DNA of 64,000 nucleotides from Phoronis australis (Eukaryota > Phoronida > Phoronidae). Below, one piece after another: positions 1 to 12,536 of this stretch (its first letter is position 1; every line of letters begins with the position of its first letter). Location: positions 303,873 through 367,872 of the forward strand of contig NMRA01000380.1 in NCBI GenBank assembly GCA_002633005.1, given 5' to 3'. The notes below the pieces were generated by a model, which did not search any database, was not told where the DNA came from, and saw only the letters and a list, made by a program, of their open reading frames with translations. The position numbers and the translations under genes are program-made.

Positions 1-941
1 CTCAAACAGTAGTCTGGCCTTGGATGTTACGCACTATGGGATTTTAATTGAGTGACCAGAATTAATACTGGCGACGTTGATGGAACAGAGAATACCGGTA
101 AATTTATGTCACAATGCAAATATTTTTCCAAGTATGCATACAAATTTTGCTCGAATACATATTTGGATTATTTCCAGCAATTTTCGCATGGGAATTTCTA
201 CTGACCAAGTGTTAAGACGAATATCGAAAGGGCACCAGGTATCCCCATAAAGGAAAGTTCAACGATTATTCGTTATGATTCTTTTAGGTTCGTAAGTAAG
301 GTCACACCAAAAAGGATAGTTTGTAATGGTCTGCGCGTTGTATACATTTTTGAAACATGCGCATCACTGTAAAAAGAAAAATCGCTTCACTTCTGACAAC
401 AGAATGTATTGAGGTAATTTTTAAAAGGGCGAATTTACTTAAAATGTACGATTAAAAAATACCGCATCACCACCTCAATTGTAGAAAATAGAACGAATTG
501 TGTGTTTTGGCGTGAGCGTGTTACGTTAGACAACCACGGCGTTGCGTTCAAATACAAGTTGAATTTTCGTAACAGTATAAGTTCCATTAATTACCAGCAC
601 GACTGAATTTTCAAAACATGCTCAATTTCCAAAACGAGGTTGATTTCGTAAAGTTTATGCTGTAAAACTAGATGTTCAAGACAACAAGTGATTGTTTAAA
701 AGCGACGATACTTCTTAACATGATTGATTTTGTGAAATAGGATTGAATTTACAAGATAGGATTGACATTTATTTAAACACAACTGAATTCATTAAATGGC
801 ATTGAATTTACGAAGTAGGATTTATTTTATTTTAAAGCTGCATTTCGCTCTGTTTAGCTAGTGACTAAAAACGAAGAAATAGAATAAGGCTATTTATTCT
901 AATGAAATAGATATAAAAATTCCTTAACATGATACATCTTG

Positions 942-967
942 TTTTATGTTATTTTAATAACATAAAA
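942..967. repeat. Palindrome, 12-bp perfect arms, 2-base loop
   Basis: The arm TTTTATGTTATT at 942-953 is followed by two T's and by its exact reverse complement AATAACATAAAA at 956-967. It is entirely A/T except for one G/C pair per arm, so chance or cruciform-prone DNA is more likely than function. Confidence 0.7.
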
Positions 968-3900
968 TAATGTTTTAAAAAAAACATTCAACATATCAAT
1001 AAACGCGTGGGAAAACCATCGATTTTGCTAGGGTTGGCCAACCTCGAATTTCGAAAATGTCGCGCATTCAAAAGTAAGTAAGTCACGTGACCCAACAATG
1101 ACCATTTCCCGTGAGTACGTTGTACATAACCACTTGTCTTTCTTGTTGAGAACTCGAAATAAGTTTAAAGTGGCAGCTAAACGAGGCGAAACGTAGCTGT
1201 ATTTTTTTTTCGCTTTCCTCAGTTGCTTCGTGGCAAAAGCAACCTGTCCGTCAAACTGCCAGACGCGTTCTCAATAGCGTCGTGTCACAGAAAAATTCAA
1301 TTCACAAAAGCAGATTTCTGGACATCTGGGTTAATAACCGCTTCAGTGTTTTGTAGCGTCTGGTGCCAGCATTAAAACATTAAAAAGTGTACTCCATCAT
1401 ATGTTATGTATTATTTTCGTAACGGAAATTTCGAAGCAAAATGCGATCTTCATGCTGCTGTGGTTGAATGCTGCCCTCAGCAAGTTGACGTTTAAGGATT
1501 TTCGTATGAGAATCCAAAAAATCAATCAGAAATCTTTTGTTTGCTTGGTGCTATTTTTCTCATACCAGGAACTTCGGCGTTCCATAATTATAACGCCCCA
1601 CGACGTATCTAAATTGAAAACTCCACGGCGCTAATTAAAAACCGTTGTGAAGATGTGATAATTGTCGACATCAATATACCAGGAACGTCAACGACAAAGA
1701 TGTCACTTAGTCGATAATAATTCAATTTCGTAGATGAACATGCCCCAACGGCTTGTATTTTGCCTTTCCTTTGAAAAATAATGAAAGCGTACAAAAGTCA
1801 ACATAAAATCTCATATAATTTCAGAATATCGCGCATTACTTTTATCACGTACACAATGTAGTTTTGCAGTCAAAAGGTGGCTATTCGGTCTCATGAAAAA
1901 ATCGTGTAATTAATTTCAATCGGGGTGTAATAACATACCGACTGTTTGTTGCGGTTTGTTTAGTTCCTAGGTAGCGTTCCATAGACCATGTTTCTTGCGA
2001 GAAAAGCAAGATCTCACAAGGCCTCGCAAAATTACGCGAGTAAGCTCGGAGGTTTAGACACAGAACGGCTGCCAGTGAACTGAATGATTGAAGGTTGGAA
2101 CGTTGCATTGTGGGATTGAGTTTACCGTTTCCGTTCCACAAGCAAGTGCAACATAATGTCAGATAGTAAACGTGAACATTCCAAAACTTTAATCCATGAT
2201 GACTTCCCATAGAAATTTTTAAACAGTGAAATAACAATAGGCTACCGATGAAGAATGAACACTTACTGCTCAGTCACTTCAAGACAATGTTGTTTTGTAG
2301 TGGGACAATTATACATTGGGTTTTCAAACGCCCGTGCGTCCACTCTAGGGGTTTTGAGAACTTCCACAAAAGGGTCTCTTTTGCAACAGAACTGTGTTAA
2401 AAAGACTACTTATAATCCAAATTGTTGTTTATTCAATTTTAATTCAGTGAATAAACATTTTGAATGTTTAAGAACGCTTACAAACGGGTTATGTTATGAA
2501 GGAAAGCCTCTAAGAAATGGTGACTTTTTCACAAATGATCGGAAATTCGGAACAACCGGCTCCTTTGCAATCGTTCTGACTCTCTAAAGGGTGTGGTTTT
2601 ATTTTGCCGATTCTACTGTTGGATTGTACTATCAACAAACATTGTCAAGCTTTAGCTAAATCAGAACTGCAGAGATGTATGAACAACTATAATCCTGCGA
2701 TCACTTATAGGTAAGTCATCCGCTGGAGATATCCAATTAAACGTTGCTGCCAAGTGTGTAGGCCTACCTTTTTCTTTTATCTGGCACCATCTAGTTCTCT
2801 TATGACCTAAATCTCCAAACAACACCACATGTTGTAACTACAATCGTGTTGCCTTGTGTGGAGGAATTTGAATCTTGTTATGGTAGGTTAGGCAACTAAC
2901 TGTTTACTTCAACACTGTCGTTACTTGAGGTCAAATTTGTTGAACAAAGCAACACTACAGGCGACAATGAGTATACAACATATCAAACACATGCAAAGTA
3001 AAACCAGCCGTCAGTGTAAACTCATTTACGAAAAGTTATAAAACCGATTACGCACATAAAGACCGAAAAAAACATCTTGGACGTGGATGAAAATCGTGAC
3101 ATATCCCCTTCGTCAACATTAGTCGGAAAGTTACGATAAAAAACAGGTGAATACTACGTACCCGTGTTGATCCACTGTAACTCACTGAATAGCCTGGCAT
3201 TCTGATGACCAATTGATACAGTCTCGTTTTATTTGTAATATAAATTTGATTGACCCTCGGAGGGCAACAGCTTGTTTGTGACGTCATAACGCACTTGGGC
3301 GGAAACAGATCGTGACTGCCATCGGATGTGATTACATAAAATCACTCGAAAGACGCGTATAGGTATTAATAATTCCTGACAAAATTATCGGATTATTCCA
3401 AATACCTTGTTTACGTAAAACGTCTAATGCCAATAAAGGCTATGTTTGAAGTCTACGGATACTCGAAACATTTTCCAACCGCTCAGCCATTACGCGGCAC
3501 ACAGGAAGACTTTCTCGACAGAAAATGATCAAGTGGTTCCCCTGATACTGCGACAGCAGTTCGCAAATTTATCTAGCCCGTGGGAACTGTGGACTGAAAA
3601 ATATCGACACGTCTTTTTAACCGTAAGCGTTATACAACAACAGAGATCTTCAATAACATATTATCCCAGATGGCATTACACAGAAAATATGACACTTTAA
3701 AGCTAGCTGATTTTTCATGTACCCAAAGAACAACCGATCGCGAGTTTAATATTCATCCAACTAATTACAACTTAGGACACCGCACAATGCAACCGTCCAT
3801 TCCCACTCGTTGGGACCACGCCTGGCAACCCTGCCTTGTTCATTTCAATACTACGTTGGGCAAAAATGGAAAACTGCGACGACTGAAGGGAGGGGCGGAG

Positions 3901-5305
3901 ATTGTGTGTACCCGAATTAGGCAAAATATGTAACGCCCGCCTGGAGGTTCATGGACGCCAAGACCACAATTCTACTGGTATAGGAGTTCTCCTGGGCCTC
4001 AATCACAGTGCACTTACTTAAGTAAAATGCTCAGCTGTCCCTTTTGGGTAATGCCAAAACGCAACCTCGCGATTGTTTTGTCAAGCCTGAAGCCGATTTC
4101 AGACTTGTGGAATTTAGCGTGTATCTGAAACCGAAGAAGTTATTGAAATCAGTTCAAAGTTGAGAAGTAATTTCTAACGAGTGACCACTGTGTCGATTCC
4201 GGAATCTGATATTTCTATTTCGAATAAACTTGTAACCAAGCAGAACCGTATCCTGAAAATTCGTTACACAGGGAAAGCGTAACCAGAAGCAACCTGGACG
4301 CACATTCGGTTCATCGCATCATTTTTCGTTAAATAAGCGCCCCTAGTAAATACGTCGCCCAGTAAATAGAAGTTCTCCGAAGTAGCAAATGTCTGAAAAA
4401 TTCCCACGTTTTAATTTGCACATTTTTGTGTTATTTGGCAATGGGGTTTGATGAAAATGACAAAATGTTGAAATTTGGAGTTCCTGCACATTGCGTTATT
4501 TTGATACAAATATTGCCTAGAGCATTTCAACAGAAATGTTTAAAAAATTGTTGCACCTATCAATCTAATTAAACGAAGAAAATTGATCAAAAATAGCAGT
4601 AAAGATATATTTAAATCACACAGCCACCTAGTGGTAGTTTATAAAATTACTTTAAATCACCAATACAAGGAGCGCTTGGATGTTTATACTAAACAAGTGA
4701 TGAAATTAGGTTTTCAGTCTGCTTCAACTGAAGGAGTATAAGAAGGGCGGTGATATTTTCTTAACAAAAATCAAAATGAAGTAGGGATTGTGAGGTAAAT
4801 AATAGAAACAATACATGGAGGACAAAAGCGGACCTCAGTATTCTGAATGACTTTTCGTTGACCTACCAGAGATACTCGCCCCGCATTACAATCTGGACAC
4901 ACCACAGGCCCATAGGAATGTGCCAACTCAAAACGCAAGTTCATCGTCGTCAAACTCTGACCCACTCGTGCTCCAAATATTTCCTCCCCTGGCCTCCCGA
5001 CCTATGGCAATTCTCCATATTGACGTAAAAGGTCATTTAAAATTAAAAGCAACACTTTTGAAATAATTTGGGTTGAGTCCCGAGTAATGAAAACACCATG
5101 TTGTGTTATCCCATGTTCGTTGAGACATGTAACGGGTCCCGGAAACACCGCAAAAATGCACTGCCGCGTGTTATGAATGTAAATTTTAACACATTTTGTT
5201 GTATGCCTTTCCATGTTCTCATTTCAGATGGACATTACAGTATTAGTACCTTGAATTAAACCGTTTTAACGGTACTTTTTGTTCATCAGTCAAGGATTTC
5301 ATATC

Positions 5306-5354
5306 CTGGTATCAGCGCGGTAGAGGTACAATCCGCACCTACCGCGAGTACCAG
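5306..5354. repeat. Imperfect hairpin, about 49 bp
   Basis: CTGGTA at 5306 pairs with TACCAG ending at 5354, and an inner CGCGGTAG pairs with CTACCGCG. Small internal mismatches separate the two stems, and the loop is about 10-15 bases. It is GC-richer than its surroundings. No function is recognised. Confidence 0.5.
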
Positions 5355-5683
5355 AAATGGGTGTCGGCGATTGCATGTTGTTTACAACGCCCTCTACTGA
5401 GCAACGTATGTGACATTTTTTACAGATAATGTAACGAGGAATCATGCGCGTCTACTTTTAGGTGTCTATGATGGAAACTTTTTAAATAATGAAAAAGAAA
5501 CACGAGAAAAAATAAGTTGCCAGGTGATAGTACATCTGAAATGCGATTTTTTCTGTTTGTTTTTTGGCCTAGTAACTAATAAACCCTAGTCTGGAGCATG
5601 TTTGAAATTAGTAAACGTCCGGGTCTTCCATTAAAACCTTTACGGTGCAAATAAATGTTAAGAACAAATTCTAAATATCTCAT

Positions 5684-6050
5684 AACCGATGACCATTTGA
5701 AATAAGTACGAAATATCGTCAACTTCCCGAAAGTAGTGTTCGATCGACCTCTTTGAACAGGGGACAGGTGGTATTGTGCCAGAACATTCCGAAAGAGGGC
5801 TCTGCGAATAATTTTTATTTGGGAATCACGAAACGATTTCACCCTTGATCTCGATGTACGAACAATTTCCTGTAACCGATGACCATTTAAATAGATATAG
5901 TTAATACGAAATATCATTAACTTTCTGAAAGTAGTATTCGATCGATCTCTTTGAACAGGCGACCGGTATTACTTGTACCAGAACCTTCCGAAAGAGGGCT
6001 CTGCAAAACATTCTTGGTTGGGAATGCGATGCACAAACAACTCATTTACA
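5684..6050. repeat. Tandem duplication, about 190-bp unit, two diverged copies
   Basis: The unit beginning AACCGATGACCATTT at 5684 is repeated from 5874. Both copies share the blocks CTCTTTGAACAG and CCGAAAGAGGGCTCTGC in the same order and spacing. The second copy differs by scattered substitutions, an extra ATATAGTTA-type insertion near its start and a deletion near its end. Confidence 0.75.
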
Positions 6051-9000
6051 CGTCTTTTGTTGACAACACGGTAACTAAATGAAATGTTTTGTCCCACATG
6101 TTGACCTGACCTAAAAAAGTCAAGATACGGTTATTGCACAAAATAAGTTTAGGCCTAAAGATTTAGAGGCACAGAGACATTTGACTGAGAGACTGAATCG
6201 AAGCATTGGTGAATAAGATTGCAAAGAGATGAAAAAAAACAAAAATGTTAGTTGAAATTGATATTTTTAATATTTTCAATTTTTTTTTAGTGCAGTGACC
6301 ATTTTTATCAACATGAACGTGGTTATTTGAGTGAATGAACCTGAAGTTTCCTCGTGTATTCCGAGTTAAGCAGGATTCCAAGTTCACGCACAACAGTCAG
6401 TGACAAGAGAACATAACAAGACGCGTGGTAACTACCGTATGTCACCAGAGTTCAAGTGAAAATCAAATCTTATCCGCGTTCAGGGAAATTTTAAAAAATG
6501 GCAGACAGAAGACGTGTAACTGAAACGAGCATTCACATTCAAAAGCGTCCTACCAGTATTCAAAATTCTAGTTGACCAATATGGGCCAACACAGCGCCCT
6601 GACACCTCTTTGAAATGAAGATTTCTTGGGATAAGAAGTCAAATCTTCCGTCCGACTTGAGATCGGTCGACCAGACGGCAGATCACTATACAGGCGACTA
6701 GTGAAAAATGTAACAATGGTGATTTGTCAGACTCTGATCTGCCCTCTGATCGGAGTGGCGCGCAATGAATGTTTTATCACAGACTTTTCCGTGCATATCT
6801 TTGCATCCTCCCCTTTCGGTCAACGTCCGCACTCTGCGGGTTCCCAGATCGAACTCCTCTCTTTAGAGCTTTTCAAATCCGGGCATTATTTATGCCGGAC
6901 CAAAACGCCAGACTGACATAAACATTTTCCAAGCAAAAATAGTGATTCGCCACGACATGATGCCATGTTTATGCTGCTCGACCTGAATTAGCATCCCATA
7001 TTAGCACTAAAAACATTGAAAACGCGATCTAAAGGAATAGTAGAAAACTGATACCCATCTCTGCGGACTATAGTCAGTACTGTTGCTACTACCACGGATA
7101 TATCTTTGCTACTACATTGAGTGTACCTTCCTCGGGCTCTGCCTGTTGTTACAGAGGGACTGTTATCCTAACAAGACGAAAACTAGGTCGCAGTATATAA
7201 GCATAATAAGTAGTCTGTCAAATTCAAACTTAAACCGGTTGGTGACCTGGCACAAAAACATAGCATATTACTGCATAGTTTAAATGGTCATTAAGGAGCG
7301 AAATCTTAGTCGTTTATTTTTGTAACCACCTGGCCTTTTAGGTTTAAATTTCGGAGTCACCTCAACTTGGAGGTATGTGAAAATTTCGTTTGAACAGCTA
7401 ACGTCGGTGCCTGTCATTGGACCCTTCTGATATCAGACGGTTAATTAATGTTAAGCAGATGTTTCTGAATTCGTGAAACTTTAAAGATCTTACCATAGTT
7501 TATACTCCACGTCGTCATGTGAACTGTTGTAACACTGTGACACCATGTTCGGTCCAGACCGTTATCCTCAGGTGTTTGAACTAAAACCTTTTTTATCTTG
7601 CCAGTCTTGTCGAACTGCCGGCGCTTGATTGACTTATCCCCGTATCGATTACCAAACTTCAGGTAGGGAATGGAAACCGCAACCGACACTGCGCAAAAAC
7701 GTCGTCTTCCGCCAAACTGCCGACTTGATTAGTATTTCCACGCAATTGCGTGCGAATAGGACCTTCAAGTTTACACACGTTTTCTACGTATAATGAGACC
7801 ATGTTTAACAGTATAGTAATCCGTCTGCCCGTAAAGACTTCTTTGTCCTGTGTGTCCGACTTTATGGGGAGAGGAAATAGCAAGTACGCCCCAGACAAAG
7901 GGTCGGGTTCAAAGTACCTGCAAGTGCACGTTCTTGGTACTCGGGATTGGCTCCAAATAAATTAGACAAACGGCATTGCACTTCCGCGAGCGACACCGAT
8001 GGTAGATAGTTCCGGAGAGTTAGCAGTCACCAGGTGGCGATTAGGCAATAGATATGGTACTTGATCTCAAGATCGCGGCGTGTGTGTGAACTTGGAATTA
8101 TAAATACAGTAAGCAATCAGGTGAAATTTATTGTCCAGCATAAAGGACTTTTTAAAAAACTGGTCGCCGTGGATGCAAAACTTGAATACGAAGAAAATGC
8201 AGCCAAAATCCCACCACCGCATTGTACTAGGCTTTAGTTGGACACTATCAAGTGCCGGGGACTCGTGACAAGATCATAAACAAATTTTTGTTGAACTACT
8301 CGTACCCCCAATAAGGACTCCTTTGTCAAAATATTCAGTCACGAGAGCTGTTGCTTGCCGAAGGTGTTCGTGGGATAAGAGTACCACATTTGCCTTTGAA
8401 TATTTGCAACCAACTGAATCACTTACTGTTTACAAGCCCCAGGGCTTACCGTTGATGTATGAGAAAGCTAGAAAAAGCTGTGCTGTTTCTGAATACACAC
8501 CCTGGGGTTTACTGCCGTTACGAGGTCAGGCTTCTGCTGTCCCAGGGGCCGTGCACTCGACTATTTCTATGAGATCTGTCACTAGGAAATTAGTACATTC
8601 CACCCTTGAGGGAGTAGGAAAGATGAAACTGTGACGTCAGAGAAGTTGGATATCGCATCTTGTCATTAAACGCCAAAATTAAAACAAAATCAACATGCTT
8701 CAAAGCAAACACTATGTAATTTGAAATAAAAAAATCAAATTCAATTTCCGACAAGTTTCTTTTTTGGCAAACTATGTCGAATCCTGCATAGACATTTTTA
8801 GATGTTTGTGGTCTAACCTTCAACATCTCTTCTACCATTTTATGGACGTTAATTTTTCGAACATCACGTCTTCGTGTATTAGTCTCGCCGGTTTGGACTT
8901 GAAGTGGTTACAAACCACCAACCTTCCATCACAAAAAAGCACTTTTGATTTCGGCCACTTCCGGTTATGACGTTGGTATCAATTTGGTCCTAAGTGGAAA

Positions 9001-9138
9001 TGGAGATGATTTCAGGCCTCGAAAGAATTCGCAGTTTTTGATGGTTTGTCATGACGTGCCATTTAATGCGTCGCACGTGGTCTCAACGAGTAACGAAGAA
9101 TCAGTTCTTTGCAAATCCAGAAATTGTTTATAATCTGT

Positions 9139-9270
9139 GTGATGTTGCAAATAGTTTATCCCGTTTAATCCGCCGTATTTTTGATCACATCACCTGAGTT
9201 ATATTCATTAGGTCACGTGATGTGATAAAAAAGATGGCGGATTGAACAGGATAGTCAACGCGCAACATAT
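9139..9270. mobile_element. Fold-back (MITE-like) element, about 130 bp
   Basis: The left half runs from GATGTTGC through TAATCCGCC to ATCACATCACCTGA. The right half is its imperfect reverse complement: TCACGTGATGTGAT, then GGCGGATTGAAC, then GCAACATA. The arms are about 60 bp with a short AT-rich centre (about 9199-9208). Size and shape fit a non-autonomous inverted-repeat element or fold-back. No coding capacity. The right arm contains a CACGTG E-box. Confidence 0.6.
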
Positions 9271-9499
9271 TCCACGCCTCACTGAAAAAAGATATTTATA
9301 CAAATCTGTGTGATGAACGCGGGTTTAGAGCATCTGATGTTACTTCATGGTCAAAAGGTGAACCACGATGTCAAAACTTTTGTCAACATCTAATTCTGTG
9401 TATTTACCAATTGCCCCGCTTTAGGCGGGACCGTCCCATTGTTGGTGGGACCATGTCTCTCTTTTTAAAGCTTTGTCCCGCCGACGCTTAAAGCCAGTA

Positions 9500-9755
9500 A
9501 TATATGAATAATGGTAATGAAGCTAATATGACAGACCATGACTGTATTTGATACTATATCATATTGTTCTACATTATAGGTTGCTATTGAAATGATGAAG
9601 CTAATATGACAGACTGTCACTGTATTTGATACTATACCATATTGTACTACACTATAGATACTGTCACTTTATTTCATAATATACTATATGGTACTACATT
9701 ATAGATACTATCACTGTATTTGATACTATACCATATAGTATTATTACGTAGAGGT
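9500..9755. repeat. Degenerate tandem repeat around CTGTATTTGATACTATA
   Basis: The block CTGTATTTGATACTATA followed by CCATAT or TCATAT and CTACATTATAG recurs about four times at about 60-80 bp spacing. The first two units also share GAAGCTAATATGACAGAC. Non-coding. Confidence 0.75.
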
Positions 9756-10334
9756 TTACGTTGGAAGTATAACATTACTTACAATGTGATAAGAATGTTG
9801 TCAGAATGAAAAGTTCTTGAAATCCACTAGTTTCAAATCTACTGTTGAAGTTTGGATTTCACTAGTAGAAAAAAACAGATAGAATAAATGAAAAGGAAAT
9901 TGAAAATCACAGTAACTATAAATGACATTAAAAAGTCAAGCTAAATATCGTTCTCGTTTCTACAAACTCACCTGAAGTACCTAAGGTGGCCCACTTTCCG
10001 TGCAAAATGAAATTACAAACAGTTCACAAGCCACCACGCCATGCATCCAGAAATCATCTTGCCTGTACCAGTTGGCTGATGGTAATACTGTATCTACCGT
10101 AATGATTTCGCTGCTAAGCAAGGGGATGGAAAAATTTCCACGATATCGCCTCTGAAATCCAGCAGCGGTCCTCTAAACTTCAGTTTCGTAACAGAAGACA
10201 CCGAACTCGTGGTACAAATTCCCAGTTTTACACCCCACGCACTAAAAATGTTTTCTATGACCAAACTCCGTTCCTAAAGACTAGATTCCAAGGTCGTACT
10301 AATAGTTCGCAGCTGCAATTTCATGGGCGGCTCA

Positions 10335-10461
10335 CCATAGGGGGCTGGGGGGGTTATACCCCACTTTTTTTCAGTGGTGCGTTGCCTATGGTCTATGGTT
10401 GTTGAACCACATGGGGCTGGAGGGGGGCTATAACACCCCCACTTTTTTCAGTGCTGTGCCG
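10335..10461. repeat. Two copies of a G-rich / C-rich block
   Basis: Two adjacent segments each read GGGGCTGG, then a G-run, then TATAACCCC-like sequence, then CACTTTTTTCAGTG. The G-run and the C-run can fold on each other. This looks like a low-copy fragment of a dispersed repeat. No gene is apparent. Confidence 0.5.
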
Positions 10462-11219
10462 CCGATGAATGTGTTCCCCGCCGGAACTGGAATTTGATCT
10501 TAGTGTATAGAATTTTTTCGGTCCCTGACTGGGTAGAGTTTAGGGACTCGAATTCGGGGATTTGTACCACAAGTTTGAAGGTTGCTGGTCCGGGATTACA
10601 GTTAAGGGGACAGTACCTGGATTTTAGGGGCACTTAAAGGGATACCGTACCCACCTCTTGATATAAATGATACTAACTAATTAGTTGAACACTTTTCCTC
10701 GTGGAGAACCTAGAATGGATGACATGAATCCTGAATACTGCGTTATTAATAGCAAATGTTTTATTCACGTGTGTATAATATGCGATGCCTTAATTGTATC
10801 TGGTAGGGGGAGCATTCGAAATAAGTAATGTCAACCTGTGCCGAGCTCAGTAATGCTTGCAAGATCTCGCGAAATACCACCATGTATTTTTAATGAGAGC
10901 ATGTGATTTTGACAAGTTTTCTTGCCGCGAGGCAGTTACTGAGTTCGACCTTTTATTTACATAAATTATAAGTTATGCAAAATTAAGATGTACTGACCTG
11001 CAGACCTATTTCATTAATTTCAGGGGAAGAAACAGAATTTTGACTAATGGTGATAATTAATTTGCACAATTTTTGCAAATTTATCATGCAACAGCCTGAT
11101 TTCATTGACCATAGAAACATGGGAGGATTTACATGTGATGCTTTGTATCCCAAAACTCTAAGTACGTTGATTTTTAAGTATTGGTGATCTAAATTTGCAA
11201 ATTCTCCACTTGTACATAG

Positions 11220-11510
11220 GCGGATTTAGGGGAAGCGCCCCCCCCCCCCTCTTTGCTGCCGCAAGCAAAGTGAAACAGCAACAGCATGAAGAAATAGAGT
11301 TCAGTAACTAGGACCGGTAGCGGATGAGGGGGGGTTAAGGGGCACAGAACCCAGAGGTATCGCGTTCCCGTTTCTTTTCTTTTTTTTTAGTCCACCGATA
11401 GATTTCCTGGACCAATGGTCCAACATCCCGACCCCCGCAACTTTCGGGCCCCTGTGCACGTCAAATAATACAATCGTGCTTTGTCCAATTCCCGAGGCAA
11501 CATGTTGGGC
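11220..11510. repeat. Probable dispersed-repeat fragment (GGCGGATTTAGGGG...)
   Basis: Starts with GGCGGATTTAGGGG and a long C-run, and continues with G-rich tracts. A similar GGGGCGGATCCAGGATTT opening occurs at about 53997, with a CTAAATCCGACACTGGCT end at about 54125. These look like pieces of one short repeat family. An open frame on the - strand (11513-11301) overlaps it but has no known motif. Confidence 0.4.
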
Positions 11511-12128
11511 CACCCCGTTATGGTATACAGTCGTAAATTAGCTCCACTGCAATCACTGACTTTGGAAAATGAGTGGAAATATTGAATAATTTATCTGTGG
11601 TACTTCATGATAATGGTGGCCATAGTTTTGATTTTTGAAAAAAATGATCAAGGTTGTCAAGATGTCATCCCAACTAAAATGCTTTAGGGAGGTTACCTCA
11701 ACATGAAACAACCAACCAAAAACTCTAATACTACCAAGAATTTCTAGGTCCCCAATGGTGACCTTATGGGCGGCTACTGGACAAACCTTCCGCAATATCA
11801 GAATGTCTCGCTTTTTAGCGCACGCAACTAATTTCACGTTTTATAGTATATTTCTGTGCTTTTTCACACAATTTGCCTATATTTTTCTCCTCCATTTTAC
11901 AGGCGTGACTAAAAAAACCAAACCAAGTCGAAAAACACAGTCGGGATGTTTCTGTCGCGTTGCAGCGAACATTTGCCCCTTGCGGTATGGCCTCGTTTTC
12001 ATTTTCGATTGTTGCTGAATTACGGTTTGAGGCGTGGGCAAAACGGATTCTCTACATATCTGGATCTTCTACGGAATAGAATCCGGCGTACAGGGCTTTC
12101 TCGAGCATAATCCTGGCGGTAATAAATC

Positions 12129-12380
12129 NNNNNNNNNNNNNNNNNNNNNNNNNNNNNNNNNNNNNNNNNNNNNNNNNNNNNNNNNNNNNNNNNNNNNNNN
12201 NNNNNNNNNNNNNNNNNNNNNNNNNNNNNNNNNNNNNNNNNNNNNNNNNNNNNNNNNNNNNNNNNNNNNNNNNNNNNNNNNNNNNNNNNNNNNNNNNNNN
12301 NNNNNNNNNNNNNNNNNNNNNNNNNNNNNNNNNNNNNNNNNNNNNNNNNNNNNNNNNNNNNNNNNNNNNNNNNNNNNNNN
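12129..12380. other. Assembly gap (252 N)
   Basis: A run of 252 undetermined bases. Open frames translated through it as X are artefacts. Confidence 0.99.
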
Positions 12381-12536
12381 CAAAACATTTTTGTCACTTA
12401 CCGTTTTATAAAAGTGATATCAGCTGATTGTTCCTTACTGGAAACTAAGAATACTTGAGTACTGGAGGCTACTGATGCTCAGCTCAAAAAGTCCCCTGCC
12501 TGTCAAGCTAACGTATTGGGCGCGACCAAAGATTGT

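Larger units (their letters stand above)
1..9138. other. Intergenic stretch with no recognisable gene
   Basis: Open frames here are short (at most about 118 codons), have no recognisable motifs and carry no splice-linked homology. I see AT-rich non-coding sequence, one near-perfect palindrome (942-967), one hairpin (5306-5354) and one tandem duplication (5684-6050), annotated separately. A gene with very short or fast-evolving exons could be missed. Confidence 0.6.

Noticed and set aside
12020-12411. Long frames on both strands at 12.0-12.4 kb
   Set aside because: They are mostly Ns (assembly gap).
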